Shown: in pieces, positions 7,944-18,325 of the stretch
Layout of the letters: each line of letters begins with the position of its first letter
How positions within the stretch are numbered: the first letter of the stretch is position 1
NCBI RefSeq assembly: GCF_011764585.1
Contig: NZ_AP022853.1
Span: 2,153,501 to 2,217,500, forward strand
Direction of reading: 5' to 3'
From: Sulfurimicrobium lacus
GTDB taxonomy: Bacteria > Pseudomonadota > Gammaproteobacteria > Burkholderiales > Sulfuricellaceae
Length of the DNA stretch: 64,000 bases
Notes under the pieces: model-generated
Seen by the model: only the letters and a program-made list of their open reading frames with translations
Told to the model about the DNA's origin: nothing
Database searches by the model: none
Made by a program: the position numbers and the translations under genes

Positions 7944-10900
7944 TCAATTGTGAAGCGGGGGTGGTGCCATTATTTTCACTTCGACCGCGTGATCCTGGCG
8001 GTCGTCGATCAGCGGAATGACTTCGTCGGGACGTTCGACGCCGTCCACCGTCACGCGCACCGCGTGCTCCGACTGTTCGCCGATGCGCTTGACGGTGATG
8101 TGGTAAACAGTCTCGCGGTAGCGGTAATGGATTTTGTACATATCCCAGTGGGCCGGGATACACGGGGCAATACGCAACTGGTCCACTTCGAGTTGCAGGC
8201 CCAGCAGCGTTTCCACGGTCAGCCGGTACATCCAGCCCGCAGCACCGGTGTACCAGGTCCAGCCGCCGCGGCCGGTGTGGGGCTGGGCGCCGTAAATATC
8301 CGCGCTCATGACGTACGGCTCGACCTTGTAGCGTTCGATCGCCCCCGGCAGGCTGCCGTGGTTGACGGGATTGAGCATGGCGAACAATTCCCACGCGCGT
8401 TCCTGGTCGCCCATCATGGCAAACGCCGTCGCGGCCCAGATCGCACCGTGGGTATACTGGCCGCCGTTCTCGCGCACGCCGGGCACGTAGCCCTTGATAT
8501 AGCCGGGCTCCAGGTCGGATTTATCGAAAGGCGGGTCGAGCAGCTGGATCAGCTGCGCATCGCGCCGTACCAGGCGTTGGTCCACCGCCGCCATTGCCTG
8601 GCGTGCGCGGATGTGATCGCCGCCGCCCGAAATGACCGCCCAGCTCTGGCTGATCGAATCGATCTGGCATTCGTCGTTGCTGGACGAGCCCAGCGGCGTG
8701 CCGTCATCGAAATAGGCGCGCCGATACCAGGCGCCGTCCCAGGCATGGGCCTCGATGTTGCCGCGCAGCAGCGCAGCCTGTCCGCTGCAGACGTCGGCAA
8801 AATCCCCGTCGTTCCGGCTACGCGCCAGGCCGGCAAAGAGGTGAAGGTTCTCGTAGAGGAACCACGCCAGCCAGACGCTCTCGCCCTTGCCATCGCGGCC
8901 GACCAGATTCATGCCGTCGTTCCAGTCGCCGCAGCCCATCAGCGGCAATTGATGCGCGCCGAAGCGCAAGCCGTGCTTGATGGCGCGCACGCAATGTTCA
9001 TAGAGGCTTGCGGCTTCCGTCGAACGTTGCGGCTGGTCGTAATAAGCCTCCTCTTCCGGATTCAACTCGCGGCCTTCGAGGAAATGGACGGACTCGTCGA
9101 GTACGCCGGTATCGCCTGTCGTCAGCACATAACGACAGGTGGCATAGGGCAGCCACAGATAGTCGTCGGAGAAATGGGTGCGCACGCCTTGTCCGTTGGG
9201 CGGATGCCACCAGTGCTGCACGTCGCCCTGGAGGAACTGGCGTTCGGCGCAACGGATCAACTGCTCGCGGGCGAGCCACGGCGTCGCATGAACCAGCGCC
9301 ATGGTGTCCTGCAATTGGTCGCGAAAACCGTAGGCACCGCCAGACTGGTAATACCCGCTGCGGCCCCACAACCTGCTGGACAGCGTCTGGTACACCAGCC
9401 AGCCGTTGGCCAGCACGTCCAGCGCGGGATCGGGTGTTTCCACGTGCACCGCGCCCAGGGTGTGGTTCCAGTGTTCCCACACCGCTTCCAGCGCCTGGCG
9501 TGCGCGTGCCGGACCGGCGAAGCGCTGGATGAAATGTTTGGCCTCATCGCTGTCGCGCCCCGCGCCGAACACGAACACGATCTCGCGCTCTTCACCTTCG
9601 GCCAGGTCGATTCGGGTCTGGATCGCAGCACACGGGTCCAGGCCCGCTCCGGTCCTGCCCGAGAGGCGTTTGCGGCGCATCGCCGCAGGACTTGCCAGCG
9701 AGCCGTTGCGGCCGATGAACTCGGCACGGTTGCCGCTCACCGAGCGTCCCATGTCACTGGAGTGCTCATCGCTGACCTGTGCAAAGACAACCCGGTTGGC
9801 GCATTCCCGGCCGTAAGCATTGCGCGCGAACAGCGCCCCGCTGTGCGTATCCATTTCGGTAACGATATGCATCAGGTTGGCGTGTCGCCACTCGCCGAGC
9901 ACCAGCTCCCAATAGCCGGTCAGCGACAATTGGCGCGGGCGCTTCGAATGGTTGCGCAGCTTGACCACCACGAACTTGACCGGCGCGTCCATGGCGACGT
10001 AGGTAAACAGCTCCGAGGCGATACCGGATTCGTAATGTTCGAACACGCTGTAGCCGAACCCATGCCGGCACACATATCCGGACTTGCCGCGGGCGGGCAG
10101 GGGCGTCGGCGACCAGAACGCGCCGGTTTCCTCGTCGCGGATGTAGAGCGCCTCGCCGCTGCTGTCGCTGAGCGGGTCGTTGTGCCAGGTGGTGAGCCGG
10201 AACTCGTGCGCGTTTTCCACCCAGGTATAGGCGCCTCCGCTCTCGCTGACGACGGTGCCGATGTGCGGGCTGGCGATGACATTGACCCACGGCGCCGGCG
10301 TGTTCTGGCCCGGCTCGAGGGTGATGACGTATTCGTGCCCATCGGGCGTGAAGCCCCCCAGGCCGTTGCTGAAAAGGCGTTCGCGTGCAGCCAGCGGGTG
10401 AACGCGTTCCGTTGCCGGTTGCCGCAATGGCTCCAGACGGTCGGACACACGCTCTGGCGACACGCGGCGCTCCACCTGCTCGATCAGGGTCTCGGCAGTG
10501 TCGGTGAACACCACGCGGGCGACAGTCTGGAACAATACCCGGTCTTCCTCGGAAAGCTCTTCGGCACGCCGCACGAAGACTCCACCCGGTTTGTCGATAA
10601 TCTGCGCTTCGGGACCCGCGTTGATCAGCCCCATGATCTGGTCATGCAGAACCGCCCGGTAGCCGGAGAAATCCTCGTTCACGATCACCAGGTCCGCGAC
10701 CAGGCCCTTCATGCGCCAATAGGCATGGGCTTGCAGCACCTGTTTTACCAGGTCGATGCGGGTCAGGTCGCCGATACGTATCAGGACGATCGGCAGGTCG
10801 CCCGAGATGGCAAAGCGCCACAGCCCGGACTGGCCCAGCCGGTTGCGGGCAATGATGCTGGGCGCGGCGCGGCGCAAGGAACTGCCGTAAATGACGGAGT

Positions 10901-13900
10901 TGGCCAGCCGGCCATAGAGCTGTGCATCGGCTTCACTTGCGTTGAGGTGGCGCAACACCTCCTGACTGTGGAACCAGGCCATTTCAAAGGCACGCTCGAC
11001 GAAGTGCCGGTCGCAATACTTCTCAAGCAAAGCCAATGCCGCCTCGCGCGTGTCCGCGACACCGGAGATGATCTGCACGGTCGCCGATTCGTCGGGCGAC
11101 AAGGTAATGGTGCGGCGGATCGCCACGATGGGATCGAGCACCGAGCCGTCGGTGTTCGACAACGCCGATAGGTTGCTATCCAGCACCGCCGGGTTGGTCG
11201 CAGTTCGGCCCCGCCCGATGAATTTGACGCGGTCGGTCTCGTAAGACGGCTCGTCGGCAACTGCGCCAGGTGCGGCCAGCAGGTGAAACATCCATGGCGT
11301 CGGTTCTCCCGGCGTGCGGGGGCGGCGCGTGCAGAGGATCGCCTGGCGTTCAGGCAGGATTTCGGTTTGTACGAACAGGTTGCTGAAAGCGCGGTGGGCC
11401 AGGTCGGCATTCAAAGGCGCCAGCACCACTTCGGCGTAACTCGTCACCTCGATGTGTCGGGTACGGGAGGACTGGTTGGTGAGCTTGACACGGCGGATCT
11501 CGACATCGTCTTCGGGTGAGACGCTGATCTCGGTGTGCGTGTCGATCGCCTGGTCGCGGCGCCGGTATTCGGCCCGCCCCTGCACGAAGATCGCCTCGTA
11601 GTGGTTGGCCGGGTGCAGCGTCGGCTGATACGCAGTGGACCAATAGCGTCCGGTGTCGCGGTCGCGCAAGTAAATGAATGTGCCCCAGCAATCGGCTGTG
11701 GCGTCCTCGCGCCAACGCGTGACGGCCAGGTCGCGCCAGCGGCTGTAACCGCCACCGGCGTGGGTCGTCATGACGTGGTACCTGCCGTTGGACAGCAGGT
11801 GAACTTCGGGTATCGGCGTGTTCGGGTTGGTAAACACGCGCATGATGGCGCCCACTTCGGCGGCAGGGGGGTGCGCGGCGGCGCTTACTTCAGCCGCGTG
11901 CGGGTGCAAGGTGGCGCCTTTTTTCGGTACACGTTCCTGCAGCAACAATTCCGCCGCCCGCACCAGCGGGGCAGACATGAAGCGGCGCTGCATCGGCCGG
12001 TCGAGCAACACATGCTCGAAGGCCAACAGGCTCATGCCTTGATGGTGCGCCATGAAGTTATGCACGATGGCGTGACTCTTGCCGCGCGGCACCCGCGACG
12101 GCGTGTAGTCGATCGCCTCGTAGAACCCATAGTCGCCGAGGAAACCCTTGGTGGCCAGCGTCTGCAAGTTGCGACACGCTTCCCGCGGCATCACTGTCAG
12201 TGCCAGTGCACTGGCGTAAGGCGCGATGACCAGATCGTCGCCAAGCCCGCGCTTGAAGCCCAGGCCGGGCACGCCGAAGGCCCGGTATTGATAGACCTGG
12301 GCTGCGTCGGTGGTGTTGTAGCAGGACTCGGAAATGCCCCACGGCACAGCGCGTTGCCGGCCGTATTCGATCTGGCGCGCCACGGCGGCCTTGCAGGTCT
12401 GCTCCAGCAGGGTGTTTTCGTAACTCGGCATGATCAGCTGCGGCATGAGGTACTCGAACATCGACCCGCTCCACGAGATCAGGCTCATCTCGCCGCCATG
12501 ACTGGTCAGCAGGCGACCGAGCGAGAACCAGTGCTTCTGCGGCACCTGGCCCTGCGCGATGAGCAGGAAACTGGCCAGGCGCGCTTCCGATGCCAGCAGG
12601 TCGTAGCAGGACGGATCGCGGCGCCGTTCGCCCACGTCGTAACCGATGCTCAGCAAGCCGCACGAGGTATCGTAGAGAAACTCGAAATCCATCGCCGCCA
12701 GCCCACGGCAACGCTCCAGCAAATTGTCGATGATCCCGAGTCGCTTCTCTGCGCCCTTGTATCGGGGCGGCGTTTCACTGCCAACCGATCTTTCGCTAGC
12801 CAATTCCGCCAGGGTCGGAATATCGCTGAATTGCTGCGGTTCGGGTACCAGAAACCTCAGGTCAGCTCGAAGTGCGCGGGATTGCAGTTCGATTTCCTGC
12901 GCCCAGTAATACAGTTCGCCATCGATATCGATATCCGCGGGCAACCATTCAACCAGATCCTCGCCAGCGCGGTGAATCTTGTCCAGCAGGCTGTCTGCGG
13001 CAGCCAGTGTCAGCCGCCCGTTGAGGTTGTGTGAGTGCAGCAGGTCCTGCAGAAGCTTGACCTGCTTTGCAAGATCCGGCATGGGAGAGGAGGGCAGGTG
13101 TTCAGCAAGTACTTGAAAGGTATCGTGCAGCCCGTGAAACGTGCGTGGGGGCAGCACCGGCTGGTCTTTCAGCTCGGCCAGCCCGGCTTGCAGGGTGAGC
13201 AAGCAGCCGGCCAGGTTGCCGCTGTCCACCGAGGAGACGTATTGCGGGTGTAGCGGTTGCAGTGTGCGCGTGTCGTACCAGTTGTAGAGATGGCCGCGGT
13301 AGCGTTCCAGCTTTTCCATCGTAGCCAGTGTGTTCTCGACAAACCGCAGCAATTCTCCGGTGGAGATGTAACCGAAATCGTGCGCAGCCAGGTCTGCCAG
13401 CAGCGACATGCCGATGTTGGTGGGCGAAGTGCGCGAGGCAATGACCGGTGCCGGGTATTCCTGGAAGTTGTCAGGCGGCAGCCAGTTGTCCTGCGGGCCG
13501 ACAAACTCCGCGAAGAAGCGCCACGTTCGCCGGGCCGACGTCCGCAGGAAGGACTGTTGCGCAACGGTCAGGCCCGGTACGGGTGGCACCAGCGGCATGC
13601 TGATCCACCAGCCGACGACGGGCGACAAAAGCCAGAGCAACAGGACCGGCGCAACGAAGAGCAGTTCTGCCGCGCGGCCGCCGCTCCACAATGTCCAGGC
13701 CAGGACAAAGCCCAGCCCCAGCGCCACGACCGGCGCGATCCACATCTCCCGGAAAAAATCGGCCAGCCTACGGCGCGCGTTGCGTGTTGCATAGGCGCTC
13801 AGTTGCCACAGCAACAATCCGCGTTTCGTGAACAGCATGCGCACACCCGAGCGCAGGATCGCATCCAGGCAAATCAGCGTGTCGTAGGGCAAAAAGACCA

Positions 13901-16556
13901 GCGTCAGCAAAGCGAGCGCGATGGGGCGACCCGCGGATTTGCCGGTCAGGATCAGGTGCACCTGCCAATCGCGTTCTTCAGGCTTGCGGACGAGATCGAT
14001 CACGGTGGACAGCAAGGTGGGCAGCAACACCACGCCCAATACCACGAGGGTCCAGAACCACGCCGGTCCCGGGCCGATCAGCCAGCCGCCGGTCAGCAAG
14101 GCAAGGAGCGCCGGCGGCACGAGGCTGCGGCGCAGGTTGTCGAGGAGTTTCCATAGCGACAAGGCGGAGAGGGGGTTGGCTTGCCGCTTCGCCTTGGCTC
14201 CATCTGGCCCTGGTGGCCCGGGCACGCGCGGGAGCAGCCAGCCGGCGAGCTGCCAGTCGCCGCGAATCCAGCGGTGGCGCCGGCTGGCCTCCATGGCATA
14301 ACTGGCCGGGTGCTCTTCGATCAGGTCGACATCCGTGACCAGTGCCGACCGCGCATAGCCGCTTTCCAGCAAGTCGTGACTGAGAATGAGGTTTTCCGGA
14401 AAGCGGCCGTCGACGGCCTGGCGGAAAGCGTCCACATCGTAGATGCCCTTGCCGATGAACGACCCCTCGCCGAAAATGTCCTGGTAGACGTCCGACACCT
14501 CGCGCGTGTAGGGGTCTAGCCCTGAGTCACCCGCGAACAGTTTGGTAAAGCGTGACTGGCCGGCACTGGTCAGGCTGATCGAAGCGCGTGGTTGCAGGAT
14601 CGCGTAGCCTTCGACGATGCGACCCTTGCCGGCATCGTAGACCGGCCGATTGAGCGGGTGAGCGAGGTTGCCGATGAGCGTGCGTGCCGCGTCGCGGGGC
14701 AGCTGCGTGTCGGTGTCCAGGGTGATGACGTATTTGACCGAAGCGAGGATCGACGCATCGCCGACCATATCCGAGAACGCGCCTTGCGCGCCGCCTCGCA
14801 GCAGGGCATTGAACTGTTCCAGTTTGCCGCGCTTGCGCTCATAGCCCATCCACACCCGTTCGTAGGGATTCCACACACGGGGTCGGTGAAACAGATAGAA
14901 AATGCACGGACGGTCATCGCGATAGGTCTCGTTGAGTGCCTGCACGGCGACGCGCGCGTGGGCGAGCAACGCCTCATCGTCGGGCATGGTTTGCTCGGGC
15001 GCGTCACGGAAATCCGTCAGCAAGGCAAAGAACAGATTGGGATCGCGATTGCCGAGGTAGCGTATTTCCAGCGCTTCGAGCAGATCGTCGACATCCTGCG
15101 GCTTGGTCAGCAAGGTCGGGACGATCACCATGGTGCGGTGGACATCCGGTATGCCTTGCGAAAAATCCAGTCGCGGCAAGGCGCGTGGCGGCAAGATGAG
15201 CGTGACAAACAGGTTGACCAGCGAAATGGCGAGCGCAGAGGTGGCGATCGTGCCGCTCACGGCAAAGAACCAGTAGCGCCAGTCGCCCGTTTCCAGGCCG
15301 GGAAATTCGAATTCCGCGTAAGGTTCAAGCAACACCGATGTCGCGAGCGCGGTGAGCAACAGGATCGGGCCGAGGTAAAAAAACAGGCGGAATTTTCGGT
15401 TCACGAGGCTGGCGCGCAAGTTCCACGACCAATTGCAGCCGACCGCACGCGCCAGCATCTGCCGTCCGTGATCGATCAGGTAGTATCCGACATGCGCCGC
15501 GCGGTCGTCGCTGCCCAGTTGCTCCGCAGCAGTCTGCGCGAGGATGATGGCTTCGCGGGCTACCGTCGACTCGCTGCGCGAACAGCCACGCGCCACGTCT
15601 TCGATGACATGCCGGTAGCGGTCGCGCGTAGCGAAATCCTGGGCTGCGTGCATTCCCGCCGGGTCTTCTCGCAAGGTCTGTTCGACGACGCTGAGCGACT
15701 CGACGAAGTTCTTCCAGTCCATAGCCCCGATGAAACGCAGGCTGCCGATGCTGTTGGCGATGGAGATCTGGTTGGTCGCAGCGGTTCGGCCGGCCGCTTC
15801 CGACAACTGTGTCGCGGTCACCCCTTGTTCCAGCAGCTTTTGCTCGACCCAGGTTTGCACGAAGGCCATGGCGGGCCCCTGGGCCTGGAGTCGGTCGTAA
15901 AATTCTTCCACAAACGGCGCGGTCAGCGGCACGTCGGCATCGGCAAACTCGGCGAGCAGCTGGATGAGCTTTTTCGGTTCTTTTTCGGCCGCTGCGAGCA
16001 TGCGGTCCGCCCATGTGACGGCTGCGTCGAGCTCTTCGCGGCGATGGGCGATGCGCAAGCCGACGCGGCGCAGGTTTTCCAGCAGCGCCAATTGCAGCAT
16101 GACCGGGAATGCCCACAATTCGCCCAGTTTCAAGGGAGCAGCGGTCTGGTAGGCGGCGATGAACTGGGTGGTGTTGTCGCTGTCGACGCGACCATCCATG
16201 TGCGAGATCAACTCCAGCGCCAAGTCATAAATGCGTGGAAAACCGGCCGACAGACCATCGGCCAGCCGCGGCAACTGCCTGCTGTAGCCGCGCGGCAGAT
16301 GCCGATGCGCCAGCGTGATCTGCTGCTCGATGAGATAGAAATTGTCGAGCAGCCAGGCCTCTGCCGCCACGATCCGTTGTCCCGGCGTGGCCGCGGCAGT
16401 CACGACGTCATACGCCGCCAGCAGGACGCGCGCGTTGTCCGCCAGCCGTGGCAGCAACTTGTCCGGCCCTGTACGCGAATCGATCCTGTGCTGGCCAGCC
16501 AGCGTTACCGCGTGACGCTTAAGCTGCTCGATGCTGAACAGCTCCGCGCGCAGCAA
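7944..16556 (-). CDS. ndvB: Cyclic beta-1,2-glucan synthase (NdvB/Cgs family)
   Basis: Giant inner-membrane enzyme (2870 residues here; about 2800 is typical) that starts, extends and cyclises periplasmic beta-1,2-glucans, used in osmotic adaptation and host interaction. In order: a soluble N-terminal region, two helices near 395-470, a GT84 glycosyltransferase domain (TLDTDTQLPRD, then HDLLESGYARS and RRHRWIRGDW), a cluster of helices around 840-1000, a glycoamylase-like domain (SWSGSMFEYLMP, HHQGMSLLAF), and a long C-terminal GH94-like region ending with GDWNDGMN and GGWTWYTGAAGW. The only standard start in frame is TTG 16556. However, the frame stays open upstream to an ATA at 16625 that has GAGGAG at perfect spacing, giving 23 extra plausible residues. 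The true start is therefore probably further up. It heads the DUF3096-mtfA chain. Confidence 0.93.
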   Translation of the reverse strand: MLRAELFSIEQLKRHAVTLAGQHRIDSRTGPDKLLPRLADNARVLLAAYDVVTAAATPGQRIVAAEAWLLDNFYLIEQQITLAHRHLPRGYSRQLPRLADGLSAGFPRIYDLALELISHMDGRVDSDNTTQFIAAYQTAAPLKLGELWAFPVMLQLALLENLRRVGLRIAHRREELDAAVTWADRMLAAAEKEPKKLIQLLAEFADADVPLTAPFVEEFYDRLQAQGPAMAFVQTWVEQKLLEQGVTATQLSEAAGRTAATNQISIANSIGSLRFIGAMDWKNFVESLSVVEQTLREDPAGMHAAQDFATRDRYRHVIEDVARGCSRSESTVAREAIILAQTAAEQLGSDDRAAHVGYYLIDHGRQMLARAVGCNWSWNLRASLVNRKFRLFFYLGPILLLTALATSVLLEPYAEFEFPGLETGDWRYWFFAVSGTIATSALAISLVNLFVTLILPPRALPRLDFSQGIPDVHRTMVIVPTLLTKPQDVDDLLEALEIRYLGNRDPNLFFALLTDFRDAPEQTMPDDEALLAHARVAVQALNETYRDDRPCIFYLFHRPRVWNPYERVWMGYERKRGKLEQFNALLRGGAQGAFSDMVGDASILASVKYVITLDTDTQLPRDAARTLIGNLAHPLNRPVYDAGKGRIVEGYAILQPRASISLTSAGQSRFTKLFAGDSGLDPYTREVSDVYQDIFGEGSFIGKGIYDVDAFRQAVDGRFPENLILSHDLLESGYARSALVTDVDLIEEHPASYAMEASRRHRWIRGDWQLAGWLLPRVPGPPGPDGAKAKRQANPLSALSLWKLLDNLRRSLVPPALLALLTGGWLIGPGPAWFWTLVVLGVVLLPTLLSTVIDLVRKPEERDWQVHLILTGKSAGRPIALALLTLVFLPYDTLICLDAILRSGVRMLFTKRGLLLWQLSAYATRNARRRLADFFREMWIAPVVALGLGFVLAWTLWSGGRAAELLFVAPVLLLWLLSPVVGWWISMPLVPPVPGLTVAQQSFLRTSARRTWRFFAEFVGPQDNWLPPDNFQEYPAPVIASRTSPTNIGMSLLADLAAHDFGYISTGELLRFVENTLATMEKLERYRGHLYNWYDTRTLQPLHPQYVSSVDSGNLAGCLLTLQAGLAELKDQPVLPPRTFHGLHDTFQVLAEHLPSSPMPDLAKQVKLLQDLLHSHNLNGRLTLAAADSLLDKIHRAGEDLVEWLPADIDIDGELYYWAQEIELQSRALRADLRFLVPEPQQFSDIPTLAELASERSVGSETPPRYKGAEKRLGIIDNLLERCRGLAAMDFEFLYDTSCGLLSIGYDVGERRRDPSCYDLLASEARLASFLLIAQGQVPQKHWFSLGRLLTSHGGEMSLISWSGSMFEYLMPQLIMPSYENTLLEQTCKAAVARQIEYGRQRAVPWGISESCYNTTDAAQVYQYRAFGVPGLGFKRGLGDDLVIAPYASALALTVMPREACRNLQTLATKGFLGDYGFYEAIDYTPSRVPRGKSHAIVHNFMAHHQGMSLLAFEHVLLDRPMQRRFMSAPLVRAAELLLQERVPKKGATLHPHAAEVSAAAHPPAAEVGAIMRVFTNPNTPIPEVHLLSNGRYHVMTTHAGGGYSRWRDLAVTRWREDATADCWGTFIYLRDRDTGRYWSTAYQPTLHPANHYEAIFVQGRAEYRRRDQAIDTHTEISVSPEDDVEIRRVKLTNQSSRTRHIEVTSYAEVVLAPLNADLAHRAFSNLFVQTEILPERQAILCTRRPRTPGEPTPWMFHLLAAPGAVADEPSYETDRVKFIGRGRTATNPAVLDSNLSALSNTDGSVLDPIVAIRRTITLSPDESATVQIISGVADTREAALALLEKYCDRHFVERAFEMAWFHSQEVLRHLNASEADAQLYGRLANSVIYGSSLRRAAPSIIARNRLGQSGLWRFAISGDLPIVLIRIGDLTRIDLVKQVLQAHAYWRMKGLVADLVIVNEDFSGYRAVLHDQIMGLINAGPEAQIIDKPGGVFVRRAEELSEEDRVLFQTVARVVFTDTAETLIEQVERRVSPERVSDRLEPLRQPATERVHPLAARERLFSNGLGGFTPDGHEYVITLEPGQNTPAPWVNVIASPHIGTVVSESGGAYTWVENAHEFRLTTWHNDPLSDSSGEALYIRDEETGAFWSPTPLPARGKSGYVCRHGFGYSVFEHYESGIASELFTYVAMDAPVKFVVVKLRNHSKRPRQLSLTGYWELVLGEWRHANLMHIVTEMDTHSGALFARNAYGRECANRVVFAQVSDEHSSDMGRSVSGNRAEFIGRNGSLASPAAMRRKRLSGRTGAGLDPCAAIQTRIDLAEGEEREIVFVFGAGRDSDEAKHFIQRFAGPARARQALEAVWEHWNHTLGAVHVETPDPALDVLANGWLVYQTLSSRLWGRSGYYQSGGAYGFRDQLQDTMALVHATPWLAREQLIRCAERQFLQGDVQHWWHPPNGQGVRTHFSDDYLWLPYATCRYVLTTGDTGVLDESVHFLEGRELNPEEEAYYDQPQRSTEAASLYEHCVRAIKHGLRFGAHQLPLMGCGDWNDGMNLVGRDGKGESVWLAWFLYENLHLFAGLARSRNDGDFADVCSGQAALLRGNIEAHAWDGAWYRRAYFDDGTPLGSSSNDECQIDSISQSWAVISGGGDHIRARQAMAAVDQRLVRRDAQLIQLLDPPFDKSDLEPGYIKGYVPGVRENGGQYTHGAIWAATAFAMMGDQERAWELFAMLNPVNHGSLPGAIERYKVEPYVMSADIYGAQPHTGRGGWTWYTGAAGWMYRLTVETLLGLQLEVDQLRIAPCIPAHWDMYKIHYRYRETVYHITVKRIGEQSEHAVRVTVDGVERPDEVIPLIDDRQDHAVEVKIMAPPPLHN

Positions 16557-16735
16557 CTCGGTGTCCCGGTCGTTACGCGGCGCATTTCGTGTGAGTGCCG
16601 GAAATCCGAACTCTTTGATGGCTATGACATTCTCCTCGTTCGAATTCGGCGCAATAGTGCACCCATCCCGAATTTTTCATAAATTTGGGAAAACCGCGGT
16701 AGTTAATAGACCCTAGTCAAATACGACGGGGCCGG

Positions 16736-16849
16736 TCATGGAGCCATTGAGCCTTTCTCTTTTTTGGTTTTCTTCGCTGCTTTTTTTTCTTTTGGCGTCA
16801 TGACAGGTTGTTTCTTTTCCGCCTTGTTGCTCTTTTGTTCTTTACCCAT
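16736..16849 (-). CDS. Lys-rich 37-residue protein
   Basis: A short gene in the space between the AI-2E exporter and ndvB. It runs from ATG 16849 (AGGAG eight bases upstream) to TGA 16736 and encodes MGKEQKSNKAEKKQPV followed by MTPKEKKAAKKTKKEKGS. Fourteen of 37 residues are lysine. Similar tiny basic proteins (MxKxQKxNKEAKKxK type) are widespread and uncharacterised in proteobacteria. The good ribosome site and the match to that pattern support a real gene. It may bind nucleic acid or ribosomes, but that is a guess. Confidence 0.65.
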   Translation of the reverse strand: MGKEQKSNKAEKKQPVMTPKEKKAAKKTKKEKGSMAP

Positions 16850-16921
16850 GATTTCCACTCCTGTTATTGATGATTCAAACCAAGTATTACAGCCTTGTCC
16901 CGGCATGTCTGCAGACGGTTT

Positions 16922-18106
16922 TTATTCTCCAAGCAACTCCGCTACCGGCTGCAATTGCTCCACGTGCTGGGATACTACTTTCAGGATGACTATGATCGGA
17001 ATGCCCAGCAGCATACCCCACACGCCCCACAGCCATGCCCAGAACAACAGCGAGATAAACACGGCCGCTGCATTCATTTTGGCGATTTTTCCGGTCATCC
17101 AGGTGGTAACGAAGGTGCCGACGAGCGTGGCAATCGCCAATGATGCCCCGGAGACCAGCAGTGCCATCGAAACCGAGTCGAACTGCATGAAAGCCGCCAT
17201 CCCGGTGGCGGACAACGTGACCAGCGGACCGACGTAGGGGATGACATGCAGCAAGCCTGCCGCGACGGCCCAGGCGCCTGCGTTTTCCAGGCCGATCCAC
17301 TGGAAAGCGATCCAGCTGAGAAATCCCAGAAACATATTGGTCATCAACAGCATGAACATGTATTTCTGGATGGAATCGTTGATGTCGTTAAGGATGGCAA
17401 CAGTGATTTTCTTTCTCGATAACGACGGCCCCGCGAGGCGTACCAGCTTGCGTTTGAAAGTGTCGCCGCCGGCCAGGAGAAAGAAAGCCAAAAAGATCAC
17501 CATTGCCGCCTGTCCGATGAAACCCAGGGCCCCCATGGAGCCGGCCCACATGAAATCGCCCAGCTTGAAGCCGGGCGTATCGATGACGACATGGGTGGTG
17601 CGCTGCTTGCGATCCGGCGAAATGCTGGCGATCTGGCTGGTCGCATTTTCCATTTTGCCCATTGCGGCTTGCATCTTTCGCAGGTTACCGCTCGGGTCAT
17701 CCCGCATGCTGGCGAACCCCGCAGACAGCTTGCTCGCAGCTTCCGGCACCTGCGTGAGTATGGTCTGCATCTCCCCGCGCAACGAGTAGGTGCCGAGCAC
17801 GAGTGCGCACACCACGGTCATCATCACCATACTGGCACCCAGCACGCGCGGAATCCTGATCCGTTCCAGCCACACAACGAGGGGATTCAGGGTGTAAGCA
17901 AGGAAAATCCCCAGCAACAGGGGGACAAAAAACTTCTGCATCCAGTCCAGCGCGAACACCAGCGCGACAGCCGCAAGTATGCCAAGCGCCAAGCCACGTG
18001 CATCCACAGGAAGGTGAACGGTGAAGCCCTGGGCAGTCTCCGCTTTCGGTGCTGCTAGGGTTTGATTGCCTGCAGGAGCTTCCGCAGGCGTTGCGATTGC
18101 TGCCAT
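16922..18106 (-). CDS. AI-2E family transporter (PerM-like)
   Basis: Eight-helix membrane protein of the AI-2E/PerM family, 394 residues. The N-terminal helix pair (LALGILAAVALVFALDWMQKFFVPLLLGIFLAYTLNPLV), a central soluble segment, and the C-terminal P-Y-V-G-P motif (HVIPYVGPLVTL) are typical. Members include Na+/H+ antiporters and autoinducer-2 exporters, so the substrate is open. It stands alone on the minus strand with a TGTGCG palindrome about 120 bp upstream. A second, diverged family member is at 28053. Confidence 0.82.
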   Translation of the reverse strand: MAAIATPAEAPAGNQTLAAPKAETAQGFTVHLPVDARGLALGILAAVALVFALDWMQKFFVPLLLGIFLAYTLNPLVVWLERIRIPRVLGASMVMMTVVCALVLGTYSLRGEMQTILTQVPEAASKLSAGFASMRDDPSGNLRKMQAAMGKMENATSQIASISPDRKQRTTHVVIDTPGFKLGDFMWAGSMGALGFIGQAAMVIFLAFFLLAGGDTFKRKLVRLAGPSLSRKKITVAILNDINDSIQKYMFMLLMTNMFLGFLSWIAFQWIGLENAGAWAVAAGLLHVIPYVGPLVTLSATGMAAFMQFDSVSMALLVSGASLAIATLVGTFVTTWMTGKIAKMNAAAVFISLLFWAWLWGVWGMLLGIPIIVILKVVSQHVEQLQPVAELLGE

Positions 18107-18225
18107 CGGGACGAACCTCGTCGGTTATGTCGGTGACACGGGTGAGCGGCATCCGAGCATCCGCAGGGGCAGAGCACAGAAGCACGCATTGGAGGAAAGG
18201 ATAAACCGATGGACCAAACAGAGTC

Positions 18226-18241
18226 TGTTCGGTACCGTACA
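18226..18241 (-). promoter_or_regulatory. TGTGCG palindrome upstream of AI-2E exporter
   Basis: Core TGTT-CGGTACCG-TACA. The inner eight bases are themselves a perfect palindrome. It lies 120 bp upstream of the gene starting at 18106. Confidence 0.6.
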
Positions 18242-18325
18242 TAGGGCTATGGAAGGGAAGGGGTAGCCGCTCCGCGACGCCTGCGCGGTGGGGGCGGCAT
18301 GGTCGTTAGTGAAGCATCAAATCGT

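Noticed and set aside
7950-11171. 1073-codon plus-strand reading frame opposite ndvB (and similar long frames at 11535-13034 and 14592-16682)
   Set aside because: They mirror the strongly family-like ndvB frame; high GC keeps the opposite strand open. Their sequences are Arg/His/Gln-rich with no recognisable domain.
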